From Halorientalis marina (GTDB taxonomy: Archaea > Halobacteriota > Halobacteria > Halobacteriales > Haloarculaceae), in contig NZ_CP095487.1 in the NCBI RefSeq assembly GCF_023028345.1, positions 1,302,001 through 1,366,000 of the forward strand: a stretch of DNA of 64,000 nucleotides, written 5' to 3'. Numbering within the stretch: position 1 is the first letter of the stretch; each line of letters starts with the position of its first letter. Of this stretch, positions 17,752-26,285 are shown one piece after another. A program made the position numbers and the translations under genes. The notes below the pieces were generated by a model. The model was not told the DNA's origin. It saw nothing but the letters and a program-made list of their open reading frames with translations, and did not search any database.

Positions 17752-19005
17752 ATGTCCGCCCGGATCGCCCTCCTCCTCCTCGCTCTGGTCGCCGTCGCGG
17801 GCTGTAGCGCGCCGACCAGTTCGCCCGCCGATACGGCGGCCACGACCGCATCGCCCACTTCGGAACCGGTGGCCGCCACCACTGCGACGCCACAAACCAC
17901 CACGGAGGCGCGCTCGACGGGTTCGACCGGCGACGCCGCGACGGTTCCGGTGGTCGGCGGTCGCCTCGGGACGGATCAGGACCGGGTATTCCGCCACGTG
18001 ACCGCACAACTCGGCGTCGACGCGCGGCCGCCGGACCGCATCCGGATCGTCGACCCCGCCGAGACCAGGACCGACCCGCGGCCGCCGGAGTTCCTCCGCC
18101 TCCTGGGTGCCCGGTCCCCGCCAGGGGCCGGGTTCGCCGCACAGACCATCGGGACCGATCTGATCCGCGTCAACCGGAGCGTCGCGACGCGGCCGCGCAT
18201 CGAGAGCGTCCTCGCCCACGAGTACGTCCACGTCGTCCAGAATCAGCGGAACGTCTCGGGACGGATGTACCTCGCCTGGGACGAGGTCCCCTCCGGCGTC
18301 GAGCAGCGACTGCTTACCCTGAGCGTCAAGGAAGGGGCGGCGACGTACACGGCCGATCGGTACGGGCGTGCCCACACCGACACGCTCCCGCAGGGGACCC
18401 GCTACGGTCGGTTCTACCGGCAACGCGACACCGCCGGCGGTCGGTACTTCATGGCACCGTACTGGTACGGGTACCGGTACGTGGCCGACCGCGTAGCGGA
18501 CAACGACACGCTCGCGTCGGTCTACGACCGGCCGCCGCGGACGACCGAGGCGATACTCCACCGACTGGAACCGGGCGCGGAACCGCCCGCGAACCTCTCG
18601 GTGGCGGTCACGGCGGAGCGGTGGCGACCGGCCGACCGCCAGCGTGTCGGCGAACTCGGCACCCGGATCGCGCTCTCGGCGTCCCTGAACGCCTCGCGGG
18701 CCGCAGCCGGGGCCGACGGGTGGGGCAACGACACGCTCATCCCCTTCAGCCACGGCTCGGAGCGGGGGTACGTCTGGGTTCTCCGCTGGGACGACGCGGC
18801 GAACGAAAGCGAATTCCGGGCGGCGTTCACGACTGCTCTCGACCGGCGGGCGACGCGCACGGACGCGGGGTGGCGTGACGGCGACACCGCCTTCCGCGTC
18901 CGGACGGACGGGAATCGCACCACGACCGTCTTCGCCGGCCCGCCCGCGTTCGTTCGGAACGCGAGCGTCGACGTGGGGCGGCGGGTGCGTGTTCGCGGTC
19001 CCTAG
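17752..19005 (+). CDS. lipoprotein with HExxH-type motif (Hvo_1808-like surface protein)
   Basis: The 417-residue protein has a lipobox signal ending LVAVAGC (Cys18 as the lipid-attached residue), then a Thr/Ser/Ala-rich spacer to about residue 60. The main domain holds VLAHEYVHVVQNQ, a HExxH-like zinc-peptidase motif, in the position where a glutamate would follow downstream. ATG 17752 is used; a GTG three bases upstream is also possible. I believe this belongs to the haloarchaeal family named after Hvo_1808. Peptidase activity is inferred from the motif only. The stop overlaps the stop of the convergent small membrane gene in a CTAG tetranucleotide. Confidence 0.82.
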   Translation: MSARIALLLLALVAVAGCSAPTSSPADTAATTASPTSEPVAATTATPQTTTEARSTGSTGDAATVPVVGGRLGTDQDRVFRHVTAQLGVDARPPDRIRIVDPAETRTDPRPPEFLRLLGARSPPGAGFAAQTIGTDLIRVNRSVATRPRIESVLAHEYVHVVQNQRNVSGRMYLAWDEVPSGVEQRLLTLSVKEGAATYTADRYGRAHTDTLPQGTRYGRFYRQRDTAGGRYFMAPYWYGYRYVADRVADNDTLASVYDRPPRTTEAILHRLEPGAEPPANLSVAVTAERWRPADRQRVGELGTRIALSASLNASRAAAGADGWGNDTLIPFSHGSERGYVWVLRWDDAANESEFRAAFTTALDRRATRTDAGWRDGDTAFRVRTDGNRTTTVFAGPPAFVRNASVDVGRRVRVRGP

Positions 19006-19163
19006 GCCAGGAGGAGCGGGACGCCGAACGTGATGGCGACGCCGACGAGCATGACGACGAAGCCGGTAAGCACGTCGCTCATCGAGTAGTCGCTCTGGGG
19101 TGCAGTGCTGCGCTCCGGCGGGTCCGGGTAGTCGTTGTCGACTTCCTCGTGGTCGTCGCTCAT
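19002..19163 (-). CDS. small single-helix membrane protein
   Basis: The 53-residue protein has an acidic, Pro-rich N-terminus (MSDDHEEVDNDYPDPPERST) and a C-terminal hydrophobic helix (DVLTGFVVMLVGVAITFGVP). ATG 19163 gives a compact soluble head plus tail anchor, as in other small haloarchaeal membrane proteins. Function is unknown. It is divergent from hisF with a 97-base gap and overlaps the lipoprotein gene tail by four bases. Confidence 0.65.
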   Translation of the reverse strand: MSDDHEEVDNDYPDPPERSTAPQSDYSMSDVLTGFVVMLVGVAITFGVPLLLA

Positions 19164-19260
19164 ATCCCCCGGTTCCGGCGGCGGGTACTTCGACCTGTCG
19201 GAAGCGCGTTGCGGCGAACGAAACCGTGAAACCCGGGACGCGCGAACCCCGAGACAGTAG

Positions 19261-20076
19261 ATGACCCTCACCAAGCGCATCATCCCGTGTATCGACGTGG
19301 ACCTGGACGAGGACGGGAACCCCGCGGTGTACACGGGCGTCAACTTCGAGGACCTCGAGTACACCGGCGACCCGGTCGAGATGGCGAAAAAATACAACGA
19401 GGCCGGGGCCGACGAGTTCGTCTTCCTCGACATCACCGCTTCCGCGGAGGGGCGGGAGACGATGCTCCACGTCGTCGAGTCCATCGCCGACGAGGTGTTC
19501 ATCCCGCTGACCGTCGGCGGCGGCATCCGCACGCGCGAGGACGTGAAAGAGACCCTGCGTGCGGGCGCGGACAAGGTCTCCATCAACACGGGTGCGCTGG
19601 AGCGCCCCGAACTCATCGAAGAGGGCGCGGCGGCCTTCGGGAGCCAGTGTATCGTCATCAGCGTCGACGCCCGCCGCCGGTTCGACGAGGCCGGGGACCA
19701 CTACGTCGAGGTCGACGGCGAGTCCTGCTGGTTCGAGTGTACGGTCAAGGGCGGCCGCGAGGGGACGGACATCGACGTGCTCTCGTGGGCCGAGGAGGCA
19801 GAGGAGCGCGGCGCGGGCGAACTGTTCGTCAACTCCATCGACGCCGACGGGACGAAAGACGGCTACGACATCCCGCTGACGAAGGCGGTCTGTGACACCG
19901 TCTCGACGCCGGTCATCGCCTCCTCGGGCTGTGGCGGCCCCGAGGACATGTACGAGGTGTTCACCGACGCCGGTGCCGACGCGGGACTCGCCGCCTCGAT
20001 CTTCCACTTCGGCGAGTACTCCATCGCGGAGACGAAGGAGTACCTGGACGAGCGGGGCGTGCCGGTGCGGCTGTGA
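19261..20076 (+). CDS. hisF: imidazole glycerol phosphate synthase cyclase subunit
   Basis: The 271-residue TIM barrel makes IGP and AICAR from PRFAR with ammonia from HisH. The two catalytic aspartates are Asp12 (KRIIPCIDVD) and Asp136 (IVISVDARR). Phosphate-binding loops are VGGGIRT and SSGCGGPEDM. Length matches the family with small haloarchaeal insertions (after CIDVD and near EVDGESCWFECTVKGG). No other his genes lie nearby, which is usual for haloarchaea with scattered his genes. Confidence 0.95.
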   Translation: MTLTKRIIPCIDVDLDEDGNPAVYTGVNFEDLEYTGDPVEMAKKYNEAGADEFVFLDITASAEGRETMLHVVESIADEVFIPLTVGGGIRTREDVKETLRAGADKVSINTGALERPELIEEGAAAFGSQCIVISVDARRRFDEAGDHYVEVDGESCWFECTVKGGREGTDIDVLSWAEEAEERGAGELFVNSIDADGTKDGYDIPLTKAVCDTVSTPVIASSGCGGPEDMYEVFTDAGADAGLAASIFHFGEYSIAETKEYLDERGVPVRL

Positions 20077-20136
20077 GGGGCCCGCGAGCGACTGCTTTCC
20101 GCAGGCTTTTGCGCTCCCGCCCCCTCCTCCCCGGTA

Positions 20137-21027
20137 GTGAAGTGGCGTTGTGAGTGGTGTGGGAAACCACACACCGAGAACGATCCGCCCTGTGACAACT
20201 GCGGGCACAGCGAGTTCGAGAAAGCGGTGGTCCCCGCGGCCCCGGAGGGCGACGAGACGACCTCGGACGCCTATGGGTACGTCTGGGTCTGTACCGAGTG
20301 TGGTAACGACCACCCGAAGAACACGCCGCCCTGTGACCGCTGTGGTCACGACACTTTCGAGCGCCAGCCCATCGATTTCGACGAGGAGGAGGTAATGAGC
20401 GAGATGCTCGGCGGGTCGGAAACGGCGAGCACGCCGTCGGCCGACGTAGGCTATCTGGACGTTCTCGACGCGAAACTCGTGGTCGCGTTCATCGCGGTGC
20501 TGGGGCTGGTCGTCGTCATCGGGCTGGGCGCCGTCGGTATCGTCGACCTCACGCGGTACGGCATCGGTCCCTCTCCGGGCCCCGTTCCGGGCAATGCGAC
20601 GACGGCCGGCTCGCTCTCGCTCGCGGAGGTGGAGGCCGCGTACGTTTCCGAACTGAACGAGCGGCGGGCGGACGGGGGGTTCGACGAACTCACGCGGGAC
20701 GATCAGATCGCGGACGCGGTCCGGTTCGCCAACCAGCAGCGGGTCCGGGCGGCCTACGGCGACGGATCACCGGCTAACGAGGAAGAGATCGAGTCGCGAA
20801 TCGGCGACGCGTGTGGCGACCGCATCCTCGTCGACGAGTTCGAGGTCGAGACGGACCTCGACACGGACTCGACCGCCTTCGAGTCCGAGCGCGCACTGGC
20901 GCGAGCCTTGCTGAACGCTTCCGGCCGAAGCGGCGGTGCGTTCGTGGAACCGGACCGCGGCCGGACCGGTGTGGACGTCCACGTCGCGCCCGACGGGACG
21001 GTGTACGTGCTGCAGTACGCCTGTTAG
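20137..21027 (+). CDS. double zinc-ribbon, single-helix protein with a CAP-like C-terminal domain
   Basis: The 296-residue protein starts at GTG 20137 ([12 protein letters not shown]). Two zinc ribbons of the same pattern follow: CEWCGK..CDNCGH (residues 5-24) and CTECGN..CDRCGH (about 52-71). A membrane helix ([20 protein letters not shown]) comes near residue 115. The rest looks like a divergent CAP/SCP domain, with [23 protein letters not shown] early, and [20 protein letters not shown] at the end. The topology puts the zinc ribbons inside and the CAP-like part outside. CAP assignment is from pattern only. Function is unknown. Confidence 0.78.
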   Translation: MKWRCEWCGKPHTENDPPCDNCGHSEFEKAVVPAAPEGDETTSDAYGYVWVCTECGNDHPKNTPPCDRCGHDTFERQPIDFDEEEVMSEMLGGSETASTPSADVGYLDVLDAKLVVAFIAVLGLVVVIGLGAVGIVDLTRYGIGPSPGPVPGNATTAGSLSLAEVEAAYVSELNERRADGGFDELTRDDQIADAVRFANQQRVRAAYGDGSPANEEEIESRIGDACGDRILVDEFEVETDLDTDSTAFESERALARALLNASGRSGGAFVEPDRGRTGVDVHVAPDGTVYVLQYAC

Positions 21028-21308
21028 GCTGCGCTCTGGAACGATTCCTTGAAGCCGGTGGCCTTGTCCATGACGCGGTCGGCACCGGCTTCGAGCGCGT
21101 CGAGCGCGTCGACGTCCTCGCCGGTCTTGATGGTGAGGATCGGATCGGTCTGGCCCCCGGACTGCTCGGGGTTCATGTCGTAGGTGGCGGCCTCGACGCC
21201 CTCGCTCTCCAGCAGCGCGCCCTTGAGGACGTTCATGAACGTGTGGTCCTCGCCGGCGATCTCGATAGAGAGTTCCGTGTCGGTCTTCTCGATGACCCGC
21301 AGTTCCAT
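21024..21308 (-). CDS. rpoL: DNA-directed RNA polymerase subunit L
   Basis: The 94-residue protein is archaeal RpoL (Rpb11/AC19-like), which pairs with RpoD as the alpha-like platform of RNA polymerase. The signature is [24 protein letters not shown], with the helix-strand order of Rpb11 at normal length. The ATG at 21308 is preferred over the GTG at 21314. The stop overlaps the stop of the convergent gene in TTAG. Confidence 0.93.
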   Translation of the reverse strand: MELRVIEKTDTELSIEIAGEDHTFMNVLKGALLESEGVEAATYDMNPEQSGGQTDPILTIKTGEDVDALDALEAGADRVMDKATGFKESFQSAA

Positions 21309-21437
21309 ACCCACGTTTCCACTCTTGGCGGCATTGAAGGTTACGAAGCGGTCGGTTCGCTGTGACGGACGCTGTCACCCGTCGGCGCCCGCTCCGTCGG
21401 CTCCCGGCCCGACGCTGGCTGGGGTGTGCTCCCCGCA

Positions 21438-21447
21438 AAGTATTTGG
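21438..21447 (+). promoter_or_regulatory. TATA-like box for the 808-residue protein
   Basis: AAGTATTTGG lies 25-34 bases before the ATG at 21472. Confidence 0.5.
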
Positions 21448-21471
21448 GATGCATGGGACTTGTGAAATACA

Positions 21472-23898
21472 ATGAGTACGCGCGCCGTCGAGCAGGTGGA
21501 CGACTGGGACACACGGTCGTTCTCGGGCGGGTATCGTGGCCTGCACGACCTGGCGGACGAGGGGTTCTCCGGTATCGTCACCGTCGGGCCAACCCGGCTG
21601 TGTATGACCAAAGGGACCGTCGTCGGCGTTCTCGACGGTGCTATCGAGGACTTCGAGGATGCCTCGGGGACGGCCCACGTCGCACCCTCGCCCGCGCTCC
21701 CCCTGCTGGCGGTCATGCAGGAGGGAAACAGCGAGGTGCAGGCACAGTACTACACGGAGGAGACGCCGATCCGCGAGGTCAACGGGACGCTCTCGGACGG
21801 CAACTTCACCGGCTACATCGAACTCTCCGAGAACGTCCTCAGCGGCGATTACTACGTGGTCTACCACCAGGGCCGCTCGATGAGCGTCGCGTACGTCGGC
21901 AACACCAAACAGTTCCTCTCCGAGGACGAGGCGTTCCAGCGCGCCAACGACGAGGTCGGTATCTACGAGGTCGTCGACGCGGGCGTCGACGTGACGGAAA
22001 TCCCCGAGCCAGCGGGCGCGGCCGGAGGCGACACGGGGACAGCGGACGCCGCTACCGGTGCTGCGGCGGCCGCGGAGACTGCCGATGCCGACGCGACGGA
22101 GGCCGCGGAGACGACTGCCGCGACGGACGACTCCGCAACCGCTGACGCCGATACGGCGGCTGACAGCGACGCGGACCCGGCTGGTGCGTCGGCGACCGAT
22201 ACCGATCCGGAGCCGGAGGGGGCGACCGCGACGGAGTCGGCCGACGGGGAGGCCGACCGCACGGCCCAGGCGGACACCGGGTCGACCCCGGACCGGCGCG
22301 AGGAGGGCGGCAGTCGGGACGAACGCCAGGGGGCCGGTGACCGCGGGGAATCGCGGACGGAGACGCGAAGCGAAGGACGCGACACCGCAGCCGAGACGCG
22401 GTCTCGCACGGACGAGCGCGATCAACGCGACCGAGCGGAGGGTGGCTCGCGGTCACGGAGCGGGGAGGCCGATTCCCGGGGGGACGACGCGACGCGGTCG
22501 CGCGGTCGGGACCAGTCGCGCGGTGGGGCTGGCTCGCGGACCGAGTCGGGCGGCACCGGTGGAGCGCGCCGCGAAGACGCCGGTCGGTCGAGCGAGTCGA
22601 CGGGCGGGGCGGCCGCCGGCGGTTCGCGCCGAGGTGGCCGCGGCACGACTGGCGGCTCGGCGGACGCTGGCTCTGTCGGTGACCTCGAAACCCGGTCGAT
22701 TCCCTCGCTCGACCCGTCGCGGACGGCGGAACCCGAAAGCGAGGAAGCGAACGCGCCGGGCGGGGGTGTCGCGAGCCCGCAGCCCGAACCGGAGCCACGC
22801 GGCGGGACGCCGGGACGGGAGCCGTCCCGCGACCCAAACCAGGGCGCTGCTCCGGCCGCCGGCGACGCCCGCGACCCGGCCGACGACCGGGCAGGCGAGC
22901 CGGCGGACACCGGTGGGCATCCGGGAGCCGGCACCGGCGGGGAGCCTGGCGAAATCGAACGCCTGGAGGCCGAACTCGACGACCGCGAGGCGGAGATCGA
23001 CGAGCTGGAGGCGGAACTCGACGCACGCGACGAGCGGATCGAGGACCTGGAGGGGGAACTCGAGGAACTGCGGTCCGAGCGTGACGACCTCCAGGACCGG
23101 CTCGAACGGATGGAGTCCAGGATCGACGACCTCCGGACCGGCGAGGGCGGCGAGTCCATCGCCGACCGGCGGCGGATGGGTCCTGGGGAGGCCATCGAGG
23201 GGACGAACCTCTTCATCCGGTACGGCTCGAAAGGCGAGGCGACACTGGAGAACGCCCACGGCGGCAGCGCGACCCGCGAGGAGGTCAACGCGAACCTCGA
23301 TATCCAGTACCACACGCAGTTCGAGGCCGGCGACGTGGCGGTCGACGGCGACCCGTTCGACGAGTACCTCGAAGGGACGATCCAGTACCGGTTCGTCGAG
23401 TGGGTCGTCCGCGTGCTTCCCTACGAGATACGCGATACCGGCCACGAGGGGGCGTTGAAGGACCTCTACGACGCCATGCCGCGGATCGACCGTGCGGAGC
23501 TGAACGGGACGATCAGCGTGGTCTACCAGGAGGACGGCGAGGAACAGCGCACCCAGGAGCGGTTCGACGTGGTTCTGCGCGACCGGATGGGTAATCCCCT
23601 CGCGGTGGCGAACATGAACGAGTCCCGGGACCCGGCGAGTCAGGGAATGATGGAGGGGCTGATCACAGCCGCGAGGCGGGTCAGCGAGTCGAAGGAGTCA
23701 CTGGCCGGCGCCTTCCTGGTCACGTCGAGTTTCTTCGAACCGGAGGCGATGGAAGCGGCCTCGCAGGCGACTGGCGGCGGCCTGCTCAGTCGCGACAAAC
23801 GCGAGAGTTTCGTGAAACTATCCAGAAAGGAAGGCTTCCATCTCTGTCTGGTCGAGGCCCGCGAAGCCCAGTTCAACCTCTCCGTGCCGGAAATCTAG
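21472..23898 (+). CDS. large haloarchaeal protein: N-domain, long charged disordered region, coiled coil, C-domain
   Basis: The 808-residue protein has four parts. Residues 1-175 form a globular domain (YRGLHDLADEGFSGIVTVGP) that vaguely resembles PATAN/DUF4388-type modules. Residues about 180-490 are low complexity: Ala/Asp/Thr-rich, then Arg/Glu/Asp/Ser/Gly-rich with RD, SR and RG repeats, unlike the acidic proteome around it. Residues about 495-560 form a heptad coiled coil (ERLEAELDDREAEIDELEAE). Residues 565-808 form a conserved C-terminal domain. I recall this layout as a haloarchaeal family (possibly DUF7527), but no function is known. It converges on a small winged-helix regulator with a CTAG double stop. 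Confidence 0.75.
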   Translation: MSTRAVEQVDDWDTRSFSGGYRGLHDLADEGFSGIVTVGPTRLCMTKGTVVGVLDGAIEDFEDASGTAHVAPSPALPLLAVMQEGNSEVQAQYYTEETPIREVNGTLSDGNFTGYIELSENVLSGDYYVVYHQGRSMSVAYVGNTKQFLSEDEAFQRANDEVGIYEVVDAGVDVTEIPEPAGAAGGDTGTADAATGAAAAAETADADATEAAETTAATDDSATADADTAADSDADPAGASATDTDPEPEGATATESADGEADRTAQADTGSTPDRREEGGSRDERQGAGDRGESRTETRSEGRDTAAETRSRTDERDQRDRAEGGSRSRSGEADSRGDDATRSRGRDQSRGGAGSRTESGGTGGARREDAGRSSESTGGAAAGGSRRGGRGTTGGSADAGSVGDLETRSIPSLDPSRTAEPESEEANAPGGGVASPQPEPEPRGGTPGREPSRDPNQGAAPAAGDARDPADDRAGEPADTGGHPGAGTGGEPGEIERLEAELDDREAEIDELEAELDARDERIEDLEGELEELRSERDDLQDRLERMESRIDDLRTGEGGESIADRRRMGPGEAIEGTNLFIRYGSKGEATLENAHGGSATREEVNANLDIQYHTQFEAGDVAVDGDPFDEYLEGTIQYRFVEWVVRVLPYEIRDTGHEGALKDLYDAMPRIDRAELNGTISVVYQEDGEEQRTQERFDVVLRDRMGNPLAVANMNESRDPASQGMMEGLITAARRVSESKESLAGAFLVTSSFFEPEAMEAASQATGGGLLSRDKRESFVKLSRKEGFHLCLVEAREAQFNLSVPEI

Positions 23899-24200
23899 CC
23901 TTCGATCTCGGCGACGTCTTCGATCTTCATCTCTTCGAGCTTGTCGATGATCGAGTCGATCTTCCCGTCCAGATCGTCGACGAACTCGGAGGTCTGTTCG
24001 GTCGTGATCGCGCCCTGACTCGAGGGTTCGATCAGGTTCTCCTCTTCGAGGACGCGCAGTGAGTACCGAACCTTGTGGTGTGGGTAGCCCGTCTCGTTGG
24101 ACATCTTTACGATGCCGATAGGCTCGTTCTCGATCACCATCCGGAGAACCTGGAGATGGCGCTCGAGCATATCTACTTCCTTCTCAAGCCTGTCTATCAT
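23895..24200 (-). CDS. small winged-helix regulator with coiled-coil ends
   Basis: The 101-residue protein has an N-terminal helix (MIDRLEKEVDMLERHLQVL), a winged helix-turn-helix (IVKMSNETGYPHHKVRYSLRVL, then EEENLIEPSSQGAIT) and a C-terminal helix. It looks like a compact archaeal HTH protein that could dimerise through the helices. The target is unknown. The promoter has CCTTTAAAA about 30 bases upstream. It is divergent from purA across a 259-base region with three symmetric elements, so purA may be one of its targets (inference). Confidence 0.8.
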   Translation of the reverse strand: MIDRLEKEVDMLERHLQVLRMVIENEPIGIVKMSNETGYPHHKVRYSLRVLEEENLIEPSSQGAITTEQTSEFVDDLDGKIDSIIDKLEEMKIEDVAEIEG

Positions 24201-24226
24201 GGCAATTGTTAACTTGTGTTCGCGGG

Positions 24227-24233
24227 TTTTAAA
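24227..24233 (-). promoter_or_regulatory. TATA box for the winged-helix regulator
   Basis: On the minus strand TTTAAAA, preceded by CC, lies 27-33 bases before the ATG at 24200. It is one of the clearest TATA boxes in the window. Confidence 0.55.
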
Positions 24234-24301
24234 GGTTGCTGTCCCGGGTACTTAAAAAACGACCGTGATAATCCGGTTCTAGGTCGCCTCTGTTAAACCT
24301 T

Positions 24302-24318
24302 CGTGGTGAGTCACCACG
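24302..24318. promoter_or_regulatory. palindrome upstream of purA
   Basis: CGTGGTGA-G-TCACCACG is a perfect 8-base inverted repeat about one central G, between the divergent regulator and purA genes. It is a dimer-binding operator or hairpin candidate. Confidence 0.4.
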
Positions 24319-24351
24319 GCAAACCGTGACCAGGTCATCGATTGGACGGCG

Positions 24352-24361
24352 TACCATGGTA
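24352..24361. promoter_or_regulatory. second palindrome upstream of purA
   Basis: TACCATGGTA is a perfect 10-base palindrome, about 100 bases before the purA ATG. Confidence 0.3.
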
Positions 24362-24430
24362 ACCTTTCGGGCCGTGGCAGGATTGGCCGGGACCGTGACG
24401 GCACCTCGACGAGGGAGCCGACCGTTACCC

Positions 24431-24437
24431 CTTTATC
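24431..24437 (+). promoter_or_regulatory. TATA-like box for purA
   Basis: CTTTATC lies 23-29 bases before the purA ATG at 24460. Confidence 0.5.
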
Positions 24438-24459
24438 GGGGTGTGCGCAAAGCCCGTTG

Positions 24460-25785
24460 ATGACCGTAACTATCGTTGGGTCCCAACTCGGCGACGAGGG
24501 CAAAGGCGGCATCGTCGATCTCTATGGCGATGCGGCCGACATCGTCGTCCGCTATCAGGGCGGCGACAACGCCGGGCACACCGTCGTCTACGACGACGAG
24601 AAGTACAAGCTCTCGCTCGTCCCGAGCGGTGCCATCCGTGGCAAGGTCGGCGTTCTCGGGAACGGCTGTGTCGTCAATCCACGGACGCTGTTCGACGAAA
24701 TCGACGACCTGCGAGAGCGCGGGCTCGACCCCGACGTTCGCGTCGCCGAGCGCGCACACGCGATTCTCCCCTACCACCGCCGGCTCGACGGTATCGAGGA
24801 GGAGGCGAAAGCCGACTCCGACCTCGACGCGGGGACCACCGGTCGCGGCATCGGCCCGACCTACGAGGACAAGGTCGGCCGCCGCGGTATCCGCATCGGC
24901 GACCTGCTCGACCCCGACGTACTGCGGGACCGCCTGGAGTACGTCGTTCCGCAGAAACGCGCCATCGTCGAGGACGTCTACGAGCTGGAGGCCGGCGAGG
25001 AACTCGATATCGACGCCCTCTTCGAGGAGTTCAGCGAGTTCGGTCGCCGGCTCCGTGAAGAGGAGATGACCATCAACGCCGGCGAGTTCGTCTCCGACCG
25101 CATCGCCGCCGGTGACAACGTCGTTTTCGAGGGCGCACAGGGCACCTCTATCGATATCGACCACGGCATCTACCCCTACGTCACGTCATCGAACCCCACG
25201 GCCGGCGGCGCCTGTACCGGCACCGGCATCGCGCCGACCACCGTCGGCCAGGGCGAGATCGTCGGCATCGTCAAGGCCTACCTCTCGCGGGTCGGAACCG
25301 GGCCGCTTCCGACGGAACTGGAGGGTGACGAGGAGAGCGAGGACCTCGCCCACTACATCCGCGAGGAGGGCGGCGAGTACGGGACCGTCACCGGCCGCCC
25401 GCGACGGGTCGGCTGGCTCGACATGCCGATGCTCCGCCACGCCACGAGGGCCTCCGGGTTCACCGGTCTCGCCGTCAACCACGTCGACGTGCTCGCCGGC
25501 CTCGACGAGGTGAAGGTCGGCCACTCCTACACGCTCGACGGCGAGGAGACGTTCACGATGCCCCCGACAACCGAGCGCTGGGGCGAGTGCGAACCCAACT
25601 ACCGGACGTTCGACGGCTGGACCGACGCCAACTGGGACCTCGTCGCCGACGAGGGGTACGACGCCATCCCAGCGAACGCCCGCGAGTACCTGGAATACGT
25701 CAGCGACGAACTCGACACGCCAATCTACGCGGTCGGCGTCGGCCCGAACCGCGAACAGACCGCCGTCCTCGAACACCCGTTCTGA
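24460..25785 (+). CDS. purA: adenylosuccinate synthase
   Basis: The 441-residue enzyme makes adenylosuccinate from IMP, Asp and GTP, the first step from IMP to AMP. The P-loop region reads GSQLGDEGKGGIVD (residues 7-20), where most family members have Trp in place of Leu10 and Lys in place of the second Gly. The catalytic histidine is His40 (GGDNAGHT). TTGRGIGPTYEDK and FEGAQGTSIDIDHGIYPYVT are also present. Length is normal. The ATG at 24460 is used. It converges on the globin gene with a three-base gap. Confidence 0.95.
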   Translation: MTVTIVGSQLGDEGKGGIVDLYGDAADIVVRYQGGDNAGHTVVYDDEKYKLSLVPSGAIRGKVGVLGNGCVVNPRTLFDEIDDLRERGLDPDVRVAERAHAILPYHRRLDGIEEEAKADSDLDAGTTGRGIGPTYEDKVGRRGIRIGDLLDPDVLRDRLEYVVPQKRAIVEDVYELEAGEELDIDALFEEFSEFGRRLREEEMTINAGEFVSDRIAAGDNVVFEGAQGTSIDIDHGIYPYVTSSNPTAGGACTGTGIAPTTVGQGEIVGIVKAYLSRVGTGPLPTELEGDEESEDLAHYIREEGGEYGTVTGRPRRVGWLDMPMLRHATRASGFTGLAVNHVDVLAGLDEVKVGHSYTLDGEETFTMPPTTERWGECEPNYRTFDGWTDANWDLVADEGYDAIPANAREYLEYVSDELDTPIYAVGVGPNREQTAVLEHPF

Positions 25786-25788
25786 CCC

Positions 25789-26184
25789 TTACTCCCCGCC
25801 GTCCCTGTCAGGCCCGGCGTCCGACGCCAGCAGATCGTCTTCGTACCGCGTAATCGCACCGACGACTGCGTCCCTGTCGGCACCGGCGACGCCGAACTCG
25901 GCGAGGCTCGCCTCCAGGTGGTCGACGGCCCGCTCGATGTGCGCTTCGGTGAACGGGACGTGCAGGTGGGCGTCCCGGACCGGGGGCCCGGTGTACTCCG
26001 CGGGGCCGCCAGCGGCCTCGACGAGGTGGTCGGTCTGGTCCTCACGCAGTGCCTCCATGTCGGTGTCCGCGAAAAAGGCGCCGAGGTCGTCGTCGTCGAG
26101 CAGTCGGTCGTAGAACTCGTCGACGACCGCCCGGATGCCGTCGCGTCCACCGAGCCTGTCGTACAGTGTTTCGCTCTCGGTCAC
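25789..26184 (-). CDS. truncated haemoglobin, group 1 (trHbN-like)
   Basis: The 131-residue protein has the two-over-two globin pattern. An N-terminal LYDRLGG is followed by FYDRLLDDDDLGAFF with the B10-position tyrosine (Tyr25), then GGPAEYTG and a proximal histidine near His82 (PFTEAHIERAV). The tail is acidic. Start is GTG (26182-26184). Family knowledge: trHbN proteins bind O2 or NO and often detoxify NO. A role in oxygen or NO sensing or scavenging in this organism is inferred. It is divergent from the Trm112-like gene across a short region with a 7-base hairpin. Confidence 0.85.
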   Translation of the reverse strand: MTESETLYDRLGGRDGIRAVVDEFYDRLLDDDDLGAFFADTDMEALREDQTDHLVEAAGGPAEYTGPPVRDAHLHVPFTEAHIERAVDHLEASLAEFGVAGADRDAVVGAITRYEDDLLASDAGPDRDGGE

Positions 26185-26207
26185 GGTCGAGTCGAGGGGG
26201 TGGGGAC

Positions 26208-26215
26208 GTTTAAGC
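26208..26215 (-). promoter_or_regulatory. TATA-like box for the truncated haemoglobin
   Basis: On the minus strand GCTTAAAC lies 24-31 bases before the GTG start at 26184. Confidence 0.45.
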
Positions 26216-26230
26216 GGTCGCCGACTCCTC

Positions 26231-26248
26231 GGAGCGTGGGAACGCTCC
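26231..26248. promoter_or_regulatory. inverted repeat between the globin and Trm112-like genes
   Basis: GGAGCGT (26231-26237) and ACGCTCC (26242-26248) are perfect inverted arms with a four-base spacer. They sit just upstream of the Trm112-like TATA element and 16 bases beyond the globin one, so they could serve either gene. Confidence 0.4.
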
Positions 26249-26253
26249 CGGCA

Positions 26254-26262
26254 CGTTTTTGA
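26254..26262 (+). promoter_or_regulatory. TATA-like box for the Trm112-like gene
   Basis: CGTTTTTGA lies 24-32 bases before the ATG at 26286. Confidence 0.45.
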
Positions 26263-26285
26263 GCGCCCCGCCCCGAACGGATGGT

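Noticed and set aside
13516..20349. A 2277-codon open frame on the minus strand across the LEA, purL, lipoprotein and hisF genes.
   Set aside because: It is antisense to well-recognised genes, its protein is Arg/Val/Gly-rich with no family pattern, and G+C-rich DNA makes long stop-free antisense frames common.
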